This document shows, piece by piece, positions 19,001 to 29,305 of a stretch of 64,000 nucleotides of DNA. Below the pieces are notes generated by a model, which was not told the origin of the DNA, searched no databases, and worked only from the letters and a program-made list of their open reading frames with translations. The position numbers and the translations under genes were made by a program. Numbering within the stretch: the first letter of the stretch is position 1; every line of letters begins with the position of its first letter. This DNA comes from Hippasteria phrygiana (lineage: Eukaryota > Echinodermata > Asteroidea > Valvatida > Goniasteridae), in the NCBI GenBank assembly GCA_037893225.1, contig JAZGUH010000358.1, positions 372,001 to 436,000 of the forward strand, written 5' to 3'.

Positions 19001-22000
19001 GTTACCCGTTATCCTTGGCATTGTAGCGGCCTTTTTCATCGTCTGTTTTGCCTACGCCATACGAGCCTGCAAGAAGACTAATAGATCAGGACAAAGAAAA
19101 ATGATGCAGAACGGAACGGTTAGTCAGTGGGATATATGGGGGTCGGTTGCAGGGGGTCGGTTGCAGGGGTATTGGGAATATTTATGTCCTTGAGCAAGGT
19201 AGTTTACTGTCAGTTGTTTCATCTGGCTGTTCTCCAAGTTCTCTGGAAAAGAGACTATTGCTATTTCTGTTGTTGGAAAGATCATTAACCCTAACCCTCC
19301 AGGGTATTTTGGCTAGAAACCCTGCCAGACGCATCAAATTGCATACTTTGTCACATTTACTTTTGTGCAGAGTGCAGCAAGGTGAAGCTGTCATCACAAA
19401 TGCACTGTGCTACGTCTGGCAGGGTTAGGGTTAAGAAGTAAAATATATTAATGTACATGCCATTTGTTTAAAAAATCATTGATGAAAAAATGCTACGATT
19501 TTCCAGTGGTCCGACTATTATTCCGAATAAGGATGTGAAATTTAAATGTTGAAACGGAAAAATATCAAAATCTGTTTACACATTTTTTTAAACGTTTAAA
19601 CGGAACAAAAATTTAAAAGTATGAACTTGTATTTTTGTGATTTTAACGTCATACAAAGCCCTTGATTCATGCTTAAAATACCAATATCCTTCCTAAACCC
19701 AGCCCCGCCGGTCTTTGGGGCCTCATACATACGGTGTTCTCCACAAGAGATTTTTGTTTCCGCCACGCATTCATCTCGTCACCCTCTGTCCTAAATTTAC
19801 CACCCCACAATTTGTGTGTGTATTTTTAACTTGTCCGGACTCGGTCTATCTATTTACGCTGCGAGAAAGGACACGTTTTGTAATAGTCTTTGATTTAGAA
19901 CATTCACAATCCTGATCTTGCGGTACCCTCGTGTTCGTACACATGCATATGAACTGTGAAATACACAGTTGACTGACTATCCATACACAATACATGTAAA
20001 GAACCCATTTACAACAAAATACTATCATCTCACTAACACTTTTCTTCTTTGTAATAATTTGGCTACTAGTTGAGCAAGATTTTGCAGTTTTATAAAATTA
20101 TTATTTTTTTTGGCCAAATTGTGATTCCCAGTGATAACTCTACATTGTACAGCCCTTTGCTACAATAGCCAACGAATCTTGCCTTGCTTTCCGTGCCTTG
20201 TCGTCAATGCATAAACAATTTGATTACAGGATCAATGTGTGCTGCAGAGTACGTGCGGTGTGCAGGCAACACGCCAGCCCCCCATGGGACAGTCACATTA
20301 TACGGGAGTTTGTCAGTTCAGTCTGTTGGGGCTGTCTGCCATGAAGTGATCTGTTGGGCTGTAATGCATAATGTGTGCGGTCAACCTAATGAGCTGTGTA
20401 ATTGACTTTACAAGCCCAGTCCTGTGGCAGAGACGTTATTAAGATACTTTGTGTACGTGTTTCTAAATTCACTACCTTGTCGAGACTGAGAAACAATAGA
20501 GGACAATAGGATGAAAAGGTCTCCACAAGGAAATTCTATAGAGGAGGATGTCTCCACAAGGAAATCTGTGCACAAAGTCTATGGGAGAATGGTCAAGTAC
20601 AGGAACAAAGGAAAGCACAAAAGCCATGTCTCCATGGGGATATCAATTTTGGTAACTTTGCTTTTTGAGCGGGCACCCCGAAAAATACATTTTCAAATTG
20701 AATTGCAGATTTGCTAGCATTAGTTAAGTTATGAGCTTTCTAAAACGAAATTCCACATAAAACTCGGCCCCTGATAATTAACCAATGCATTAAGTTTTCA
20801 ATTTAGAATTGGAGTTACGTTCTTAAATTCACACAGTGTGAAAAAATGGGCCATCTGTGTGTGTAGCACATAATAAAACAGCATTCTGGGGAGTCCAAAT
20901 AAAGTGAAGAGTGTGTACGTAGTGAGTGTTTTTTTTTCCTTCAAATATTCGGTTTTCTTCCATAATTTAGTAATTGGGGAAATGCATTAAATTGAAATTT
21001 TCAGTCAGAACACGGACGTAGTAGCTTTAAACAACCATTCATTATCCTGTACAACTTGCTTTCACACATGCAATGAACCATGTCTTACAACAATACGAGC
21101 ATAATATGAATGCCGTGTGAAGCGCCCTGGCCTGGTGGTTTAGTGTAACCAGACTCATACTGCAGATTGTGAGTTTGTATATGCCGGCAATCGTGGACAT
21201 AGGACAAAAGAATTCGAGCGTAGACAAAGGGGTCCACGTTTGACCTAACGTCCACGATTGAAAATCGTGTACAAAACCAATGGGAGGCCTTCCGAAAAAG
21301 TTAGAGTATAAACAAAAGAGGAACAATGGGAGGTCCACGATTGCACCCGTTTACATGACTGTGTGAGTTGGAGACCAGCAGGGGTCATGGTGTTTGTGTC
21401 CTTGGGCAAGACACTTTGTCACAAGGTGCTTCTCTCCACCCAGGAGTAAATGGGTACTTGTGAGGGCAATGATGGTTATGTGTTTGATTAGCCCATATGT
21501 GTACTCCCCAGGCAGCCGAGAAGGTTTCAGGAATGATTGTTGGGCCCGATGAACAGGGGTAATAATAATAATAATTGCAAATGCTGTAATTTAGTTGAAC
21601 TAAAAGGAGCGTTCTAAATGCCAATTTTCCTCAATTGCCGTTTGGGGCGACACATGATGCGGGAAAAGAGTGGGTTTGGGCAACCCGGTCGAATAGGGTG
21701 ACACATACCTGTCGCCCTATTGTGAAAGTCACCCCTTTGGAGTATTTTTTAGTAGGGTGCGTGGGGAAAGTGCTCTAAATGGACGACTCGCGCGTCGCCC
21801 CTTTGGGGTTATTTGGGGCAGAGTCGCCCGTTTGCCGCATGCACAGGAATTTGAATTTTCCTCAATTGCCGGTTGGGGCAACACATAATGCTCGAAAAGA
21901 GTGGGTTCGGGCGACGCGGTCGAATAGGGCGACACATAACTGTCCCCTTATTGTGAAAGTCACCCTTTTGGAGTGTTTTTTAGTAGGGTGCGTGGGGAAA

Positions 22001-22374
22001 GTGCTCTAAATGGGCGACAGAACTGTCGCCCCATTAGGGTTATTTGGGGTAGTGTGGCCCCTTCGCGTCATGTGTAGGAATTTTAATTATTATCAGTTTT
22101 AAAAAAGGTTTCCAATATAGTCATGATAGAGGACAAGTTTTTGGTTTGGTAATAGGAATAGAGCATGATGGTACAAAAATCATTTGTCTATCACCATGTC
22201 CCCCCAAATATTTTTGGTGGAGGGGGCACGTGTGCAGGGGCATTTACATATCTCCAAAACACTTAAGCATAGGACGCATTTTTACCGGATGCTTCTTTAA
22301 TCTAGGATCATGAGATGGGAGGCAACCTGGACCGGATGAAACTCTTGGCCGACAGTTCGGAGGATGAATTCTAG
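15225..22374 (+). CDS. Thr/Pro-rich type I membrane protein, four coding exons, unnamed
   Basis: Coding exons 15225-16011, 16560-16600, 18975-19118 and 22306-22374 join with matching phases and GT-AG sites to 346 residues. Residues 1 to about 25 (KSSLTSACILCVILLCLVEE) look like a signal peptide. Residues 26-276 are very rich in Thr, Ser and Pro (mucin-like, expected heavy O-glycosylation), with N-glycosylation sites NVT and NIT just before the membrane. Residues about 284-305 (MLPVILGIVAAFFIVCFAYA) form one transmembrane helix, followed by the stop-transfer RACKK. The about 40-residue cytoplasmic tail ends LLADSSEDEF, acidic with serines that suit CK2. The protein should sit at the cell surface. 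I do not recognise the family, and similarity to vertebrate mucin-like membrane proteins may be only compositional. The introns contain many MITEs. Confidence 0.8.
16115..16290. repeat. GTTGGATT-family repeat (inverse copy)
   Basis: Contains AATCCAACAGTAAATTTGG and GTTGGATTCTGCAGTGTACC, shared with 8498-8815 (CACTGCAGAATCCAACA). Intronic. Confidence 0.6.
16302..16449 (-). mobile_element. TTAACCCTAACCCT-ended MITE, family C, copy 1
   Basis: Ends CCCTGCCAGAC and GTCTGGCAGGG with outer TTAGGGTTAA; interior motif TGCACTGTG and CTTTGTCACATT. It is the reverse-orientation sister of 17305-17446 and 19285-19434. All three are in introns of the same gene. Confidence 0.75.
16560..16600 (+). CDS. Mucin-like gene, coding exon B (membrane-proximal)
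   Basis: Acceptor CCTTTCCCAG, donor ACC/GTGAGT. This 41-base exon reads D-ESKNVTGWFNNIT, phase 1 to phase 0. It carries two N-x-T glycosylation sites close to the membrane. Confidence 0.75.
16821..17152. mobile_element. hAT-like element (CAGGGTTCGCCCTTAAC ends)
   Basis: Left end CAGGGTTCGCCCTTAAC pairs with right end GTTAAGGGGAAACCCTG. The flanks share ATTAACC on both sides, consistent with a 7-8 bp target duplication. Internal GTCCGGCGGGCCAG / GTCCGGCCGGCCAG repeats. The right flank is also the border of the next element. Confidence 0.65.
17154..17308. mobile_element. piggyBac-like MITE, TTAA family, intact
   Basis: TTAACCCCTTGCGTACGG on the left and CCGTACTCAAGGGGTTAA on the right are inverted ends enclosed by TTAA. 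The inside has GGATGACGCCA twice and a GC-rich core. TTAA target duplications with CCC termini are the mark of piggyBac-type transposons. Relatives lie at 28184, 34049, 35594, 60604 and 63590. Confidence 0.88.
17305..17446 (+). mobile_element. TTAACCCTAAC-ended MITE, family C, copy 2, sharing a TTAA with its neighbour
   Basis: Starts with the TTAA that ends the previous element and finishes GGGTTAGGGTTAA at 17446. It carries CCAGGGTATTTTGGCTAGAA, shared with 19285-19434. Confidence 0.8.
17721..17800 (+). repeat. tRNA-derived SINE head
   Basis: GGTGGCTTAGTGGTAAAGC (A-box region) is followed by GAGTTCGATTTTC (B-box region) and then a TTTATTTATTT tail. The stems do not make a complete tRNA. It is an intronic SINE relic. 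Confidence 0.55.
18382..18684. repeat. 24-bp minisatellite, about 11-12 units
   Basis: Eleven complete units of CTTGACCTCTGCCCAGACC(T/G)G plus ACC, with partial units at both ends. Because 24 is a multiple of three, frames stay open across it on both strands, giving repetitive pseudo-proteins such as TLDLCPD repeats. It is located in the intron before the transmembrane exon of the mucin-like gene. Units differ mainly at ACC(T/G)GACC. Confidence 0.95.
18975..19118 (+). CDS. Mucin-like gene, coding exon C (transmembrane helix)
   Basis: Acceptor TTTTTTTGAACAG, donor ACG/GTTAGT. It encodes 48 residues: HNTMVSK, a 21-residue hydrophobic helix, RACKKTNRSGQRK, then MMQNGT. Phase 0 to phase 0. Confidence 0.85.
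19285..19434 (+). mobile_element. TTAACCCTAAC-ended MITE, family C, copy 3
   Basis: Bounded by TTAA at 19285-19288 and 19431-19434. CCTGCCAGACGCATCAAATT and GTCTGGCAGGGTTAGGG are shared with the two other copies. Confidence 0.82.
19435..21110. other. Intron, little recognisable content
   Basis: Intron between exons C and D of the mucin-like gene. AT-rich, with no additional exon or clear repeat recognised. Confidence 0.5.
21115..21590 (+). repeat. SINE with composite body and (AAT)n tail, probably interrupted
   Basis: A tRNA-like head (CCTGGCCTGGTGGTTTAGTG) near 21130 is followed after foreign-looking sequence (21190-21355) by TCCTTGGGCAAGACACTTTG and CACCCAGGAGTAAATGGGTA, body motifs common in invertebrate SINEs. 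The tail is TAATAATAATAATAATT. Orientation is plus, in the intron. Confidence 0.6.
21622..22080. repeat. Tandem duplication of a roughly 225-bp unit
   Basis: Unit 1 (about 21622-21855) and unit 2 (about 21856-22080) share TTTTCCTCAATTGCCG, AAAAGAGTGGGTT, AGTAGGGTGCGTGGGGAAAG and TGCTCTAAATGG. Both are rich in GGGCGAC and CGCCC. It ends about 225 bases before exon D. Confidence 0.85.
22306..22374 (+). CDS. Mucin-like gene, coding exon D (cytoplasmic tail and stop)
   Basis: Acceptor CTTCTTTAATCTAG. It reads DHEMGGNLDRMKLLADSSED then EF and TAG. Phase 0 and an acidic, serine-rich end make it a convincing terminal exon. Downstream sequence from 22375 would be 3' untranslated. Confidence 0.8.
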   Translation, partial: DHEMGGNLDRMKLLADSSEDEF

Positions 22375-22450
22375 CAGCCGGGGCGTGTGCGACACTCCGT
22401 AGAACAGTACTCTTATCTATGCAGTCGACTTATTTACAACCATAGCCTTA

Positions 22451-22511
22451 TTGTCTCATTCTGTTGGTGAGGGAAGCAGCGAACGTATTTGACGATGCTG
22501 AAAAGCTGAAG
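22451..22511 (+). other. Candidate 5' exon or 3'UTR piece with strong donor
   Basis: A consensus donor GAAG/GTATGTTAAT lies at 22511/22512 in sequence that has no long frame. It could be a noncoding first exon of a rightward gene that includes the candidate at 25678, or simply 3' untranslated sequence of the mucin-like gene. Weak. Confidence 0.2.
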
Positions 22512-22840
22512 GTATGTTAATTGTATGTTCACTATCGTTTGAGTACGCCTCTGCGTACATATGCATATGTATGTACATGTATGTACATACATGTATATAT
22601 GCGTGTGTGTGTTCTGTACTTAAATGCATGGCGCGCCCTTTTTCGATGTGCTTTGTGACATGCCACGATGCTTCCGCTTAATGTACTTTTCAATCATACT
22701 CTGCACACTGAACAAAGAATTTAGAGAAAGAGTTTTAGAAAGAAATCATAAAAACGTTCTGCTTTCAGTGCAAGTGTGGTTCTTGGGAGAAGTCTTTTTT
22801 TTGGTTCTAGTTTAGACCGTATCAAATATTACATGGCAGC

Positions 22841-23401
22841 CATGAGCAAGTTCAATCAACGACCAATGGTGAACTAGTGGTTGGTTCGTGACGTACGTAA
22901 CACATGTGCACTGAAGTTGAAGTGCGAACGACTCTAGTCGAACTATTGTCATGTAAAGGCGACCATGAGAAAATGGCGGTGGCTAGTTTGTTTACGTTTT
23001 TGGACGAGTTCATAGATGAAAGCGACACGGATGATATTTGCTCAGTATATCAACATATCTCAGAAGTGGTAACGTGTGCCTCAGACGATTGTGGACGAAC
23101 AGTAGTAGGTCCTGCCCACAATTGATTATTTCAAAGAAAGACAAAGTAACAAACAAGCAATATTCTGAACATGAAATGGTCGTTCACTGCTGCTGAATAT
23201 TTAATTTTGTTTTTCCGTCTTTTTTCTGATAACTGGTCCTCTCTGCACTGTGCTATTAAAAACGGCTATTGGTAACCAGCGATGCGACCAACCTCGGTAG
23301 GCTGGTCGCGAATCTTCGACTAGACTAGTCCAACCAGCGTGCGTTCGATCAGAGTTAGTCGAACTATGGTTAACTATGGTCCTTGATCGAATTGCTCCAT
23401 G
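22841..23401. mobile_element. DNA transposon relic with 25-bp TIRs
   Basis: CATGAGCAAGTTCAATCAAC on the left and GTTGATCGAATTGCTCCATG-like sequence on the right (exactly CCTTGATCGAATTGCTCCAT) are inverted ends with about five mismatches in 25. A second inner pair, TAGTCGAACTAT, occurs near both ends. It contains the small frame at 22973-23125. Confidence 0.6.
22973..23125 (+). CDS. Small 50-residue frame inside the transposon relic, doubtful
   Basis: ATG in a good context (GAAAATGGCGG) opens 50 codons reading MAVASLFTFLDEFIDESDTD and more, acidic in the middle. It could be the remains of a transposon-encoded N terminus (PIF/Harbinger and similar proteins often start with acidic helices), or a first exon with donor near 23070. 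No family match was recognised. Low confidence. Confidence 0.25.
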   Translation: MAVASLFTFLDEFIDESDTDDICSVYQHISEVVTCASDDCGRTVVGPAHN

Positions 23402-24374
23402 TTGTGCGACACATGCATACAATAATACATGCCGATATTATCATATACCTGTCCCACAATATGGCAGCCTATTGTTGTTGCTGGGGTGATAGTGGGTATT
23501 CTATTCCAAACAAAATTCTGAGAGTTTTGGAAAAATTTGAAAATCTCAAAACAAAATTCCCCCAAATTTCTTGAATCTTAAAAACTGTCTCAAAGCATTT
23601 GGTACTTTCCATTTTTTTTTGGCACCCCCCCCCCCCCCCTCCAATTTGTGTTCTGGAGTTACACATACGTCTGTTGGAGAGAAGAAAAATCCAGAATGAA
23701 GCAGTCTCTTTATGTTTCCTCTTATAGAGCCTTTAGTATGTTCACTAACCATATTAGTTCATACCGGGTACAAGCTCATATTCAAGGTTAAAAAACTATT
23801 TGTTTTAATGAGGACAGAAACCGGATTCCGAAGAGGGGGATTTTTAGCCCTGTGTAAAAAAAACTGTTGCGGGAAAGTGAAACTCTCTAAGCAGTCTGGT
23901 TGGCTAGTGTAAAACGGCAATTTACTATTAATTACAAAACATATTTTTACATTGCTGATTTGTTTGGCTAATGGGTATGCTACATTATGAGTATAAAGTT
24001 TGCATTATTGATGCGGCCTAAAATCACAGATGATCTTAATTATGAAATTGTGTTTGAAATATGTAATTATGTACACTAAGTACTGTTTCGCTACATTGAC
24101 AACGATCTGCTTTCTAATTATTATTTCACCTTAAATTTCAATTTAGCTTTTTACTGCTGTACATGTAGCATTGCCCGATTAAAAAAAAAAATAATAAGTT
24201 TACGTTATTTCTGCCACTATTTTGCAAGATTGGAGCTTTGTACTCCAGATTTATAACGTTCTGTTTTATCACATTGCTACTCTACTTACATTGTACATGT
24301 ACCCTTTATGAATCAGTTATTTAGACTGTAGATGATCCTGACGGTTTTATACTTGTACATGTAGCTGACCTATA
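23402..24374. other. Spacer with no gene recognised
   Basis: Contains a C-rich tract near 23626-23641 and AT-rich DNA. No exon or RNA gene is supported. Confidence 0.5.
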
Positions 24375-24815
24375 TAGGCTTTCCAGCAGACCAAGGTGAA
24401 AGAGTAAGAAAATAGGATCAAAATAAAAAATGGGACAAAAGTAGGACTTGAGGACAAAATCAGGCTAAAATTTGACGTTTGCAGGCTTTCAGGAGTAGTT
24501 TTCGTTGATACTCATCGATGTCCACAGCATCACAAGCCTCATTTGACATGTTCTGTACTCACAAACACTTGTGCTCCATCCTCAACTAAGCTCTTTGAAG
24601 TAAAGTTGCAGTACTCCTGCACCCAAGCCCTTTATTGTGTGCTTTTTCATATGATAGTGTGTAACACTGTTATGACAAATATTCAATGAGATTTCATTTT
24701 TCAGAGTTGCGGAACAAATACATGTAAGTAGGAAAAGTAACAAAAAAATAGGAATTTCAAGAAAAAAGTAGGAAAAAAATAGGAAAGAGTGGGAAAAGTA
24801 GGAATATTTGAAAGC
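24375..24815. repeat. Dispersed repeat, copy 1 of a pair with 59534-59960
   Basis: Same order of blocks as 59534-59960 in the same orientation: GCTTTC, GTCCACAGCATCACAAGCCT, TTGTGCTCCATCCTCAACTA, AAAGTTGCAGTACTCCTGCA, ending in AGGAAAA/TAGGAA-type A-rich sequence. Similarity is high, with scattered substitutions. Class unknown; the A-rich ends suggest a retroposed sequence. Confidence 0.8.
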
Positions 24816-25677
24816 CTGATGTTATTGATGTACATGTGTATGTGACCCCACTACCCCAAAACCAGGCGGAAGCCAGCAAATGTATATCTTATTTTAAAAC
24901 TTAAAAATTCCAGCAATTCAATTGTGTAAAAATCTCCCATATAAAAAAATGACTTCCGCCTGGGGGTGGTTGGTCACATACATATGTATATTGGGGGAGG
25001 AATGAGGGGTTGGGATACTGTAATTAGACTACATAGTAAATTGTAAAGTTTGTTTTTGTGACTCAATAGTAATGTACATGTACTCTATACATGTACATGT
25101 ACTCGTGTATAAACCTGCTGTACAAACATACATTCAATTTAATACATAAAATATTTCCGTATTCATGATATACATTACATGTATGTATTACAGAAATTGT
25201 TTTTTTATGAAAGAGATGTTTAAACATACATGTAATTTAATCAAAGCAAACTTGCTTTGATAACAAAATAGGAATTGCTTTTTTTTAAGGAGTCACACAT
25301 TTTTTAAGTCATATAAAAGGCATAGATCCTAATCATTGATGTACAGTTAAAATTTCTATAGCACATTAATGTTCCATTGCCAGGGTGCTGTAGAACTGCC
25401 CCAAGTGGTGTTGTGAATTGTGTAGATTGATGTGCACAGTATGTACACAATAATATGACTTCGCAGTGCTACATGTAGTATAATTGAATATTTAATTCAT
25501 AGCAAAGAGGAATAGCCAAAAAAACATCCAAGTAGCCCTCCTATACCTACACTACTTTCCAAGCTTTACCTTCATTCTTTCATTTTCGTTCATGCGATAT
25601 GTATTTGCATATAATACTGAATGTCAAAGTAGCATCATGACAGAAGTCATGAAGTTAAATGAGTAATTGGTTTGCAG
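24816..25677. other. Spacer with ACATGTACATGT-type microsatellite
   Basis: AT-rich. Contains short TACATGTA repeats near 25075-25100 and 25165-25185. No gene recognised. Confidence 0.5.
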
Positions 25678-25780
25678 TGTTGCACACTCAAATGGATGCG
25701 CCCAACCGGCTTCACTCTATGCGTCGTCGAGCAAGTGCCCGAGATGCTGCAAGACTTAATCCGGTTTCTGCAACCATAAG
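25678..25780 (+). CDS. Candidate 5' coding exon (weak)
   Basis: Acceptor TTGGTTTGCAG at 25677. The ATG at 25692 (CAAATGG) opens MDAPNRLHSMRRRASARDAA then RLNPVSATIR, Arg-rich and GC-richer than its surroundings. Possible donors are CCG/GTTTCT (25763) or AAG/GTTCAG (25780). A hAT-like element starts 3 bases after the second donor. There is no family match; it may be the start of an unrecognised rightward gene. Confidence 0.3.
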
Positions 25781-25783
25781 GTT

Positions 25784-26153
25784 CAGGGGTCGAATTTCAG
25801 GTAAAAATCTACGAGACAGCTGGGCTAGTAGCACAAACATTTTACTAGACCAGAAGGTATTTCACAAGACCAATGGTAAAAATAAGAACACAGTGTTTTG
25901 AATGAGTGTGCTGTTTCGATTTTTCCCCCTTTGCGCTGACCTTGTTGGGGTAGGGGTTAGAAATGTTGTTTTGATTGAAACTTCCTGCCTCAAAACTAAA
26001 AATGGCCATTCCAGAAATATGGAGCTTTTTCAGTTCACCAGATTTAGAGAAAAAAAATGCTCTTTCACGCTGTTTATGAAAATAATCACTAGACCACTGG
26101 ACTAGTTCCGTACTGGACGCGGTCCAGCGGTCCAGTGGATATTTCGATCCCTG
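25784..26153. mobile_element. hAT-like element (CAGGGGTCGAA ends)
   Basis: Left end CAGGGGTCGAATTTCAGG and right end TATTTCGATCCCTG form an inverted pair. AGGTT precedes the left end and follows the right end, a possible 5-bp target duplication. Internal GGTCCAG / CTAGACCA repeats. Confidence 0.55.
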
Positions 26154-27004
26154 AGGTTTGGTCCAAACTGGCTTGTCTTAGTCGTAGATTTAGGTGACAA
26201 ATATACCCACACCAACTGTCATATCTAAAAGAAAACTAGAAACAAAAGTAGTTAAGATTCCATTAACAAAATGAAATCTGTTGATTTGAAAATTTAGATT
26301 ACTGTAGAAAAAGAAAAAGAATCATAGAAAATGTAATATAAGCTTGAAATTTAATAAGATCATTGTTGGCAGAAGATTGAATCGAAACAAGTTTTTGAGT
26401 TTGACTTTGTATTATTTGACTGGTGATAATGGAGATTTTAAAGTAAGTTTTTCATACATTGTTATTTAAGATGGTTTAATGAAATTGTACTGGTAAGGGT
26501 GTGAGGTCTTCCTTTTTGCAACTTTTTCAGGTTGTACGTAACTTAAACGGATGTTGGGTTTAGCCAATTGTAACAAGATTCTTGTTTCATCTTTGTTTTC
26601 CTGAGGTGAGATACTATATGGTGCTATGCTCGTAATATTCAGATATCATTTTTGTGCTGATGATGTGGTTGCAATACATGTATGTGATAGGTTAAGAGGT
26701 GTAGAAAACTGGTAACTGACTCTATCATCATCTAAATAAGTCGCACAAATTTAAGTTTTCGCTTTGTCACATGGATATAAATCGATCAACTTTGTTTTGG
26801 TTTCAAAGCCAGTTTGATAAAGCGGACAACATTTTGAGTAAATAGCTTTGTTCAATGGTAACAGCATATTACTGGGTCACACACAAGGGACAGAGCATGT
26901 AAGTCTCTTTTAATCACTTTTGGTACCAAACACTGGCTAGCCTAGCGACGGTGCCTGAAGTCTTGGCTTTAAAATGTGATGGTATACTCATTAATATTTA
27001 TGAC
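26154..27004. other. Spacer with no gene recognised
   Basis: AT-rich DNA without a supportable exon or repeat boundary. Confidence 0.5.
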
Positions 27005-27427
27005 TTAAATGTAGTATACAACATTTGCAAACATCAAAAAACAAAACTACAGAATTACTGTACTAGATTGTAATTAAATAGCAGTCTCAAGCATCCTGTG
27101 AAATCATGGCACATGGTGTGCTGTCGTTTTCAAGAAAAGTGTAAATTTATATCGTTTTGCAATGATTGTCAGCCGACAATTGTTGGAAATAGTCTAGGTC
27201 CCCCGACCTGATAATTCCCTGACTGTGTAAGTTGCTCCGTTTTGTCTAAAGTAGGGTCAGGGAACCAGACCACTAGAACATAATTGTTTTTCTCTCTGTT
27301 TTCCCAGCATCTGTGCACACAAACAGGTCAGCGTTACAGTATTTGCTAGCACGCTATAAAATACTAACCCCAAAATCCATTTATTTCTGAAAATAACAGC
27401 AAAAGCAAACGATGTATACTACATTTA
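27005..27427. mobile_element. MITE family D (TTTAAAGGTAGTATACAACA ends), copy 1
   Basis: Left end AATGTAGTATACAACATTTG pairs with right end GATGTATACTACATTT. Internal blocks CATCCTGTGAAATCATGGCA, TCAGGGAACCAGAC and CTATAAAATACTAACCCC recur in the copies at 32556-32967 and 36473-37712 and in the end fragment at 4407-4495. Confidence 0.75.
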
Positions 27428-27691
27428 GGTGCACTTCCGAGTTTGTGGCTGGAAATGTTAGGGTGAAAAAACAGATTTGGGTGCAGTGAAATGACCACTG
27501 GCTGCATTATGGAGGTGGGTCTGTCCACACTAAAGGGACCATTTAGCATCAAAAGATAGCAATGGGAGTAAGACATGGAAGAGGGACATCAAATCAAGTA
27601 TTTTGCCCAAATGTTTTTCTGATGCTTTCCAGAGCTGTTAGTGATCACACTGACACAAAAAATAGGACAACACTCAGGATATATAGTAAAT

Positions 27692-27983
27692 TAAAGGGTC
27701 ATCTTCAAGACATTATGTTTGTAACATGGACGGACATTTTTATTATTGACTGGAAAAAAGAAAGAGGAATTTAGTAACATTCCAAAATGTTGGTCAGTTT
27801 ACATCTCCAACAATGTCAGGATTGTTATCAGTGGAAGTTATAAAAATGTTGGGGTATTTTTAACAAATTAAGATGTGATATAAATTATGTTAAAACATGG
27901 ACGGACATTATGTGACAAATGTCCGTCCAGAAATGTTACACGTTTGATATGTTACAAACATAATATCTTGAAGATGATTCCAG
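27692..27983. repeat. Palindromic element with GGACGGACATT hairpins
   Basis: TCATCTTCAAGACATTATGT near 27697 pairs with ACATAATATCTTGAAGATGA near 27958. Internally ACATGGACGGACATT pairs with AATGTCCGTCC. A related GTGGACAG hairpin lies at 42572-42626. Confidence 0.65.
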
Positions 27984-28183
27984 GTCTAACTTCTTAAATA
28001 TTCTGTAAGATGTTGATTTTTTTGCTAAAACATACTTATTGATGGGTACTGAATGTATTGTACCAAAAATAGATGGAAAATTATTTTATATACATGTAAC
28101 TACATCCTGAAATTTCTTTCCCGTGTCAAACCAAATGGGGTCATTAGTGTGGATAGATCCACGTGTTTATTAGGACCTTATTA

Positions 28184-28403
28184 TTAACCCCTCGAGTACG
28201 GATGACGCCTGTAGGCACAAACAAAAAAGTGTCACCAGGCCGGATGACGCCACTGGCCGCTGTTTGTGCAGTTTCAATCCATTGTTGGATTATTGTTTAT
28301 GATACGCTTGACTGCACAAACACATTGTAGCGGTTTGATTTGGCTGCCAGAACCGCTGCAACACCCCGATGTCTCCCGTAAAATACCGTGCCCAAGGGGT
28401 TAA
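28184..28403. mobile_element. piggyBac-like MITE, TTAA family, intact
   Basis: TTAACCCCTCGAGTACGG and CCGTGCCCAAGGGGTTAA are the inverted ends. TTAA is present on both sides. The interior has GGATGACGCC twice and CCATTGTTGGATTATTGT, as in other copies. It has a second family next to it at 28418. Confidence 0.85.
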
Positions 28404-28417
28404 AGTGGACAGACCAG

Positions 28418-28651
28418 GGCCAATTTCACGGCGCTGCATAGCACAAAAATTTGCTTAGCACCAAAAAGTCTTGCTTAGTTAAAACAGGTTACCAGCCAAA
28501 AGGCCATGGGATTTTCATGCTAAGCAAACTACAGTTGTCAGCCACAAGCGATATATGTCACATCAAAATTGGGTTGGTAATCCTGTATTTACCAAGGAAG
28601 ACTTTTCATGCTAAGCACATTTCTGTGCTTAGCATCGCCGTGAAATTGGGA
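28418..28651. mobile_element. MITE family E (CCAATTTCA ends), copy 1
   Basis: GGCCAATTTCACGGCGCTGC on the left pairs with GCATCGCCGTGAAATTGG on the right. The interior has GCACAAAAATTTGCTTAGCA and its partner TGCTAAGCACA. Relatives: 33198-33416, 50850-50925, 57455-57698, 60306-60560 and 62583-62933. Confidence 0.82.
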
Positions 28652-29032
28652 GCAGGAGGCTGACTGTTTATGTGCCTAGCATGCAATGCAAATTTAGGTC
28701 GCATTCAGATGATCAAAATATTGTGTATTGTACATGGTATCTAGTATTTAGTATCTCTGGTGGTCATAAGAGTGAGGAAGGATGTTCCATGAGCATAATT
28801 CAGACCAACGAGTCCCTAATGATTTTACTTTATGCAGACTACATTTAATGCAGACGTTCTTATCCTACTTAGGCCAAACAAAAGAAAAAAGTTTTGCTTC
28901 CGATTACATGGCATGGGTAGGTAGGTAGGTAGGGAATTTTTTTCCCCACTTTTTTGTGCCGAGCATACGTAGGTGTCTACGTGTAGTCAAGGTTTTAATG
29001 TAGTATTTACAGCATTTATGGTGTTGGGGCCA

Positions 29033-29305
29033 TTAACCAGTTCACCCCAGGATTATTTTGACATTCACCGGACCCAGGCACGGGATTATTTTTCACGAAC
29101 CTCGATGCCAGTCGGGTTCAGGTGGAATCAGGCTATAATCTGCGGGTAGCACAACCTGATATTGCCGGCCTCACTCGCTGAGAGTGGGTCGCTGACAGAT
29201 ATTACCGGCCTCGATCGAGTGCGTGTTTATCAGTCATCCGTTCCGAATATCGCAAAACCTTTGCGTGTACATGTATATACACGTCATCCGACCTGAACTG
29301 GTTAA
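29033..29305. mobile_element. TTAA-bounded element with CCAGTTCA ends
   Basis: TTAACCAGTTCA on the left and TGAACTGGTTAA on the right are perfect inverted 12-mers including the TTAA. The inside has ATTGCCGGCCTCACTCGC and ATTACCGGCCTCGATCG. It is a different family from the CCCCTTGAG type but with the same target preference. Confidence 0.72.

Noticed and set aside
22973..23125. Confident transposase call for the small acidic frame
   Set aside because: Too short and without catalytic motif; kept only as a doubtful frame inside a TIR element.
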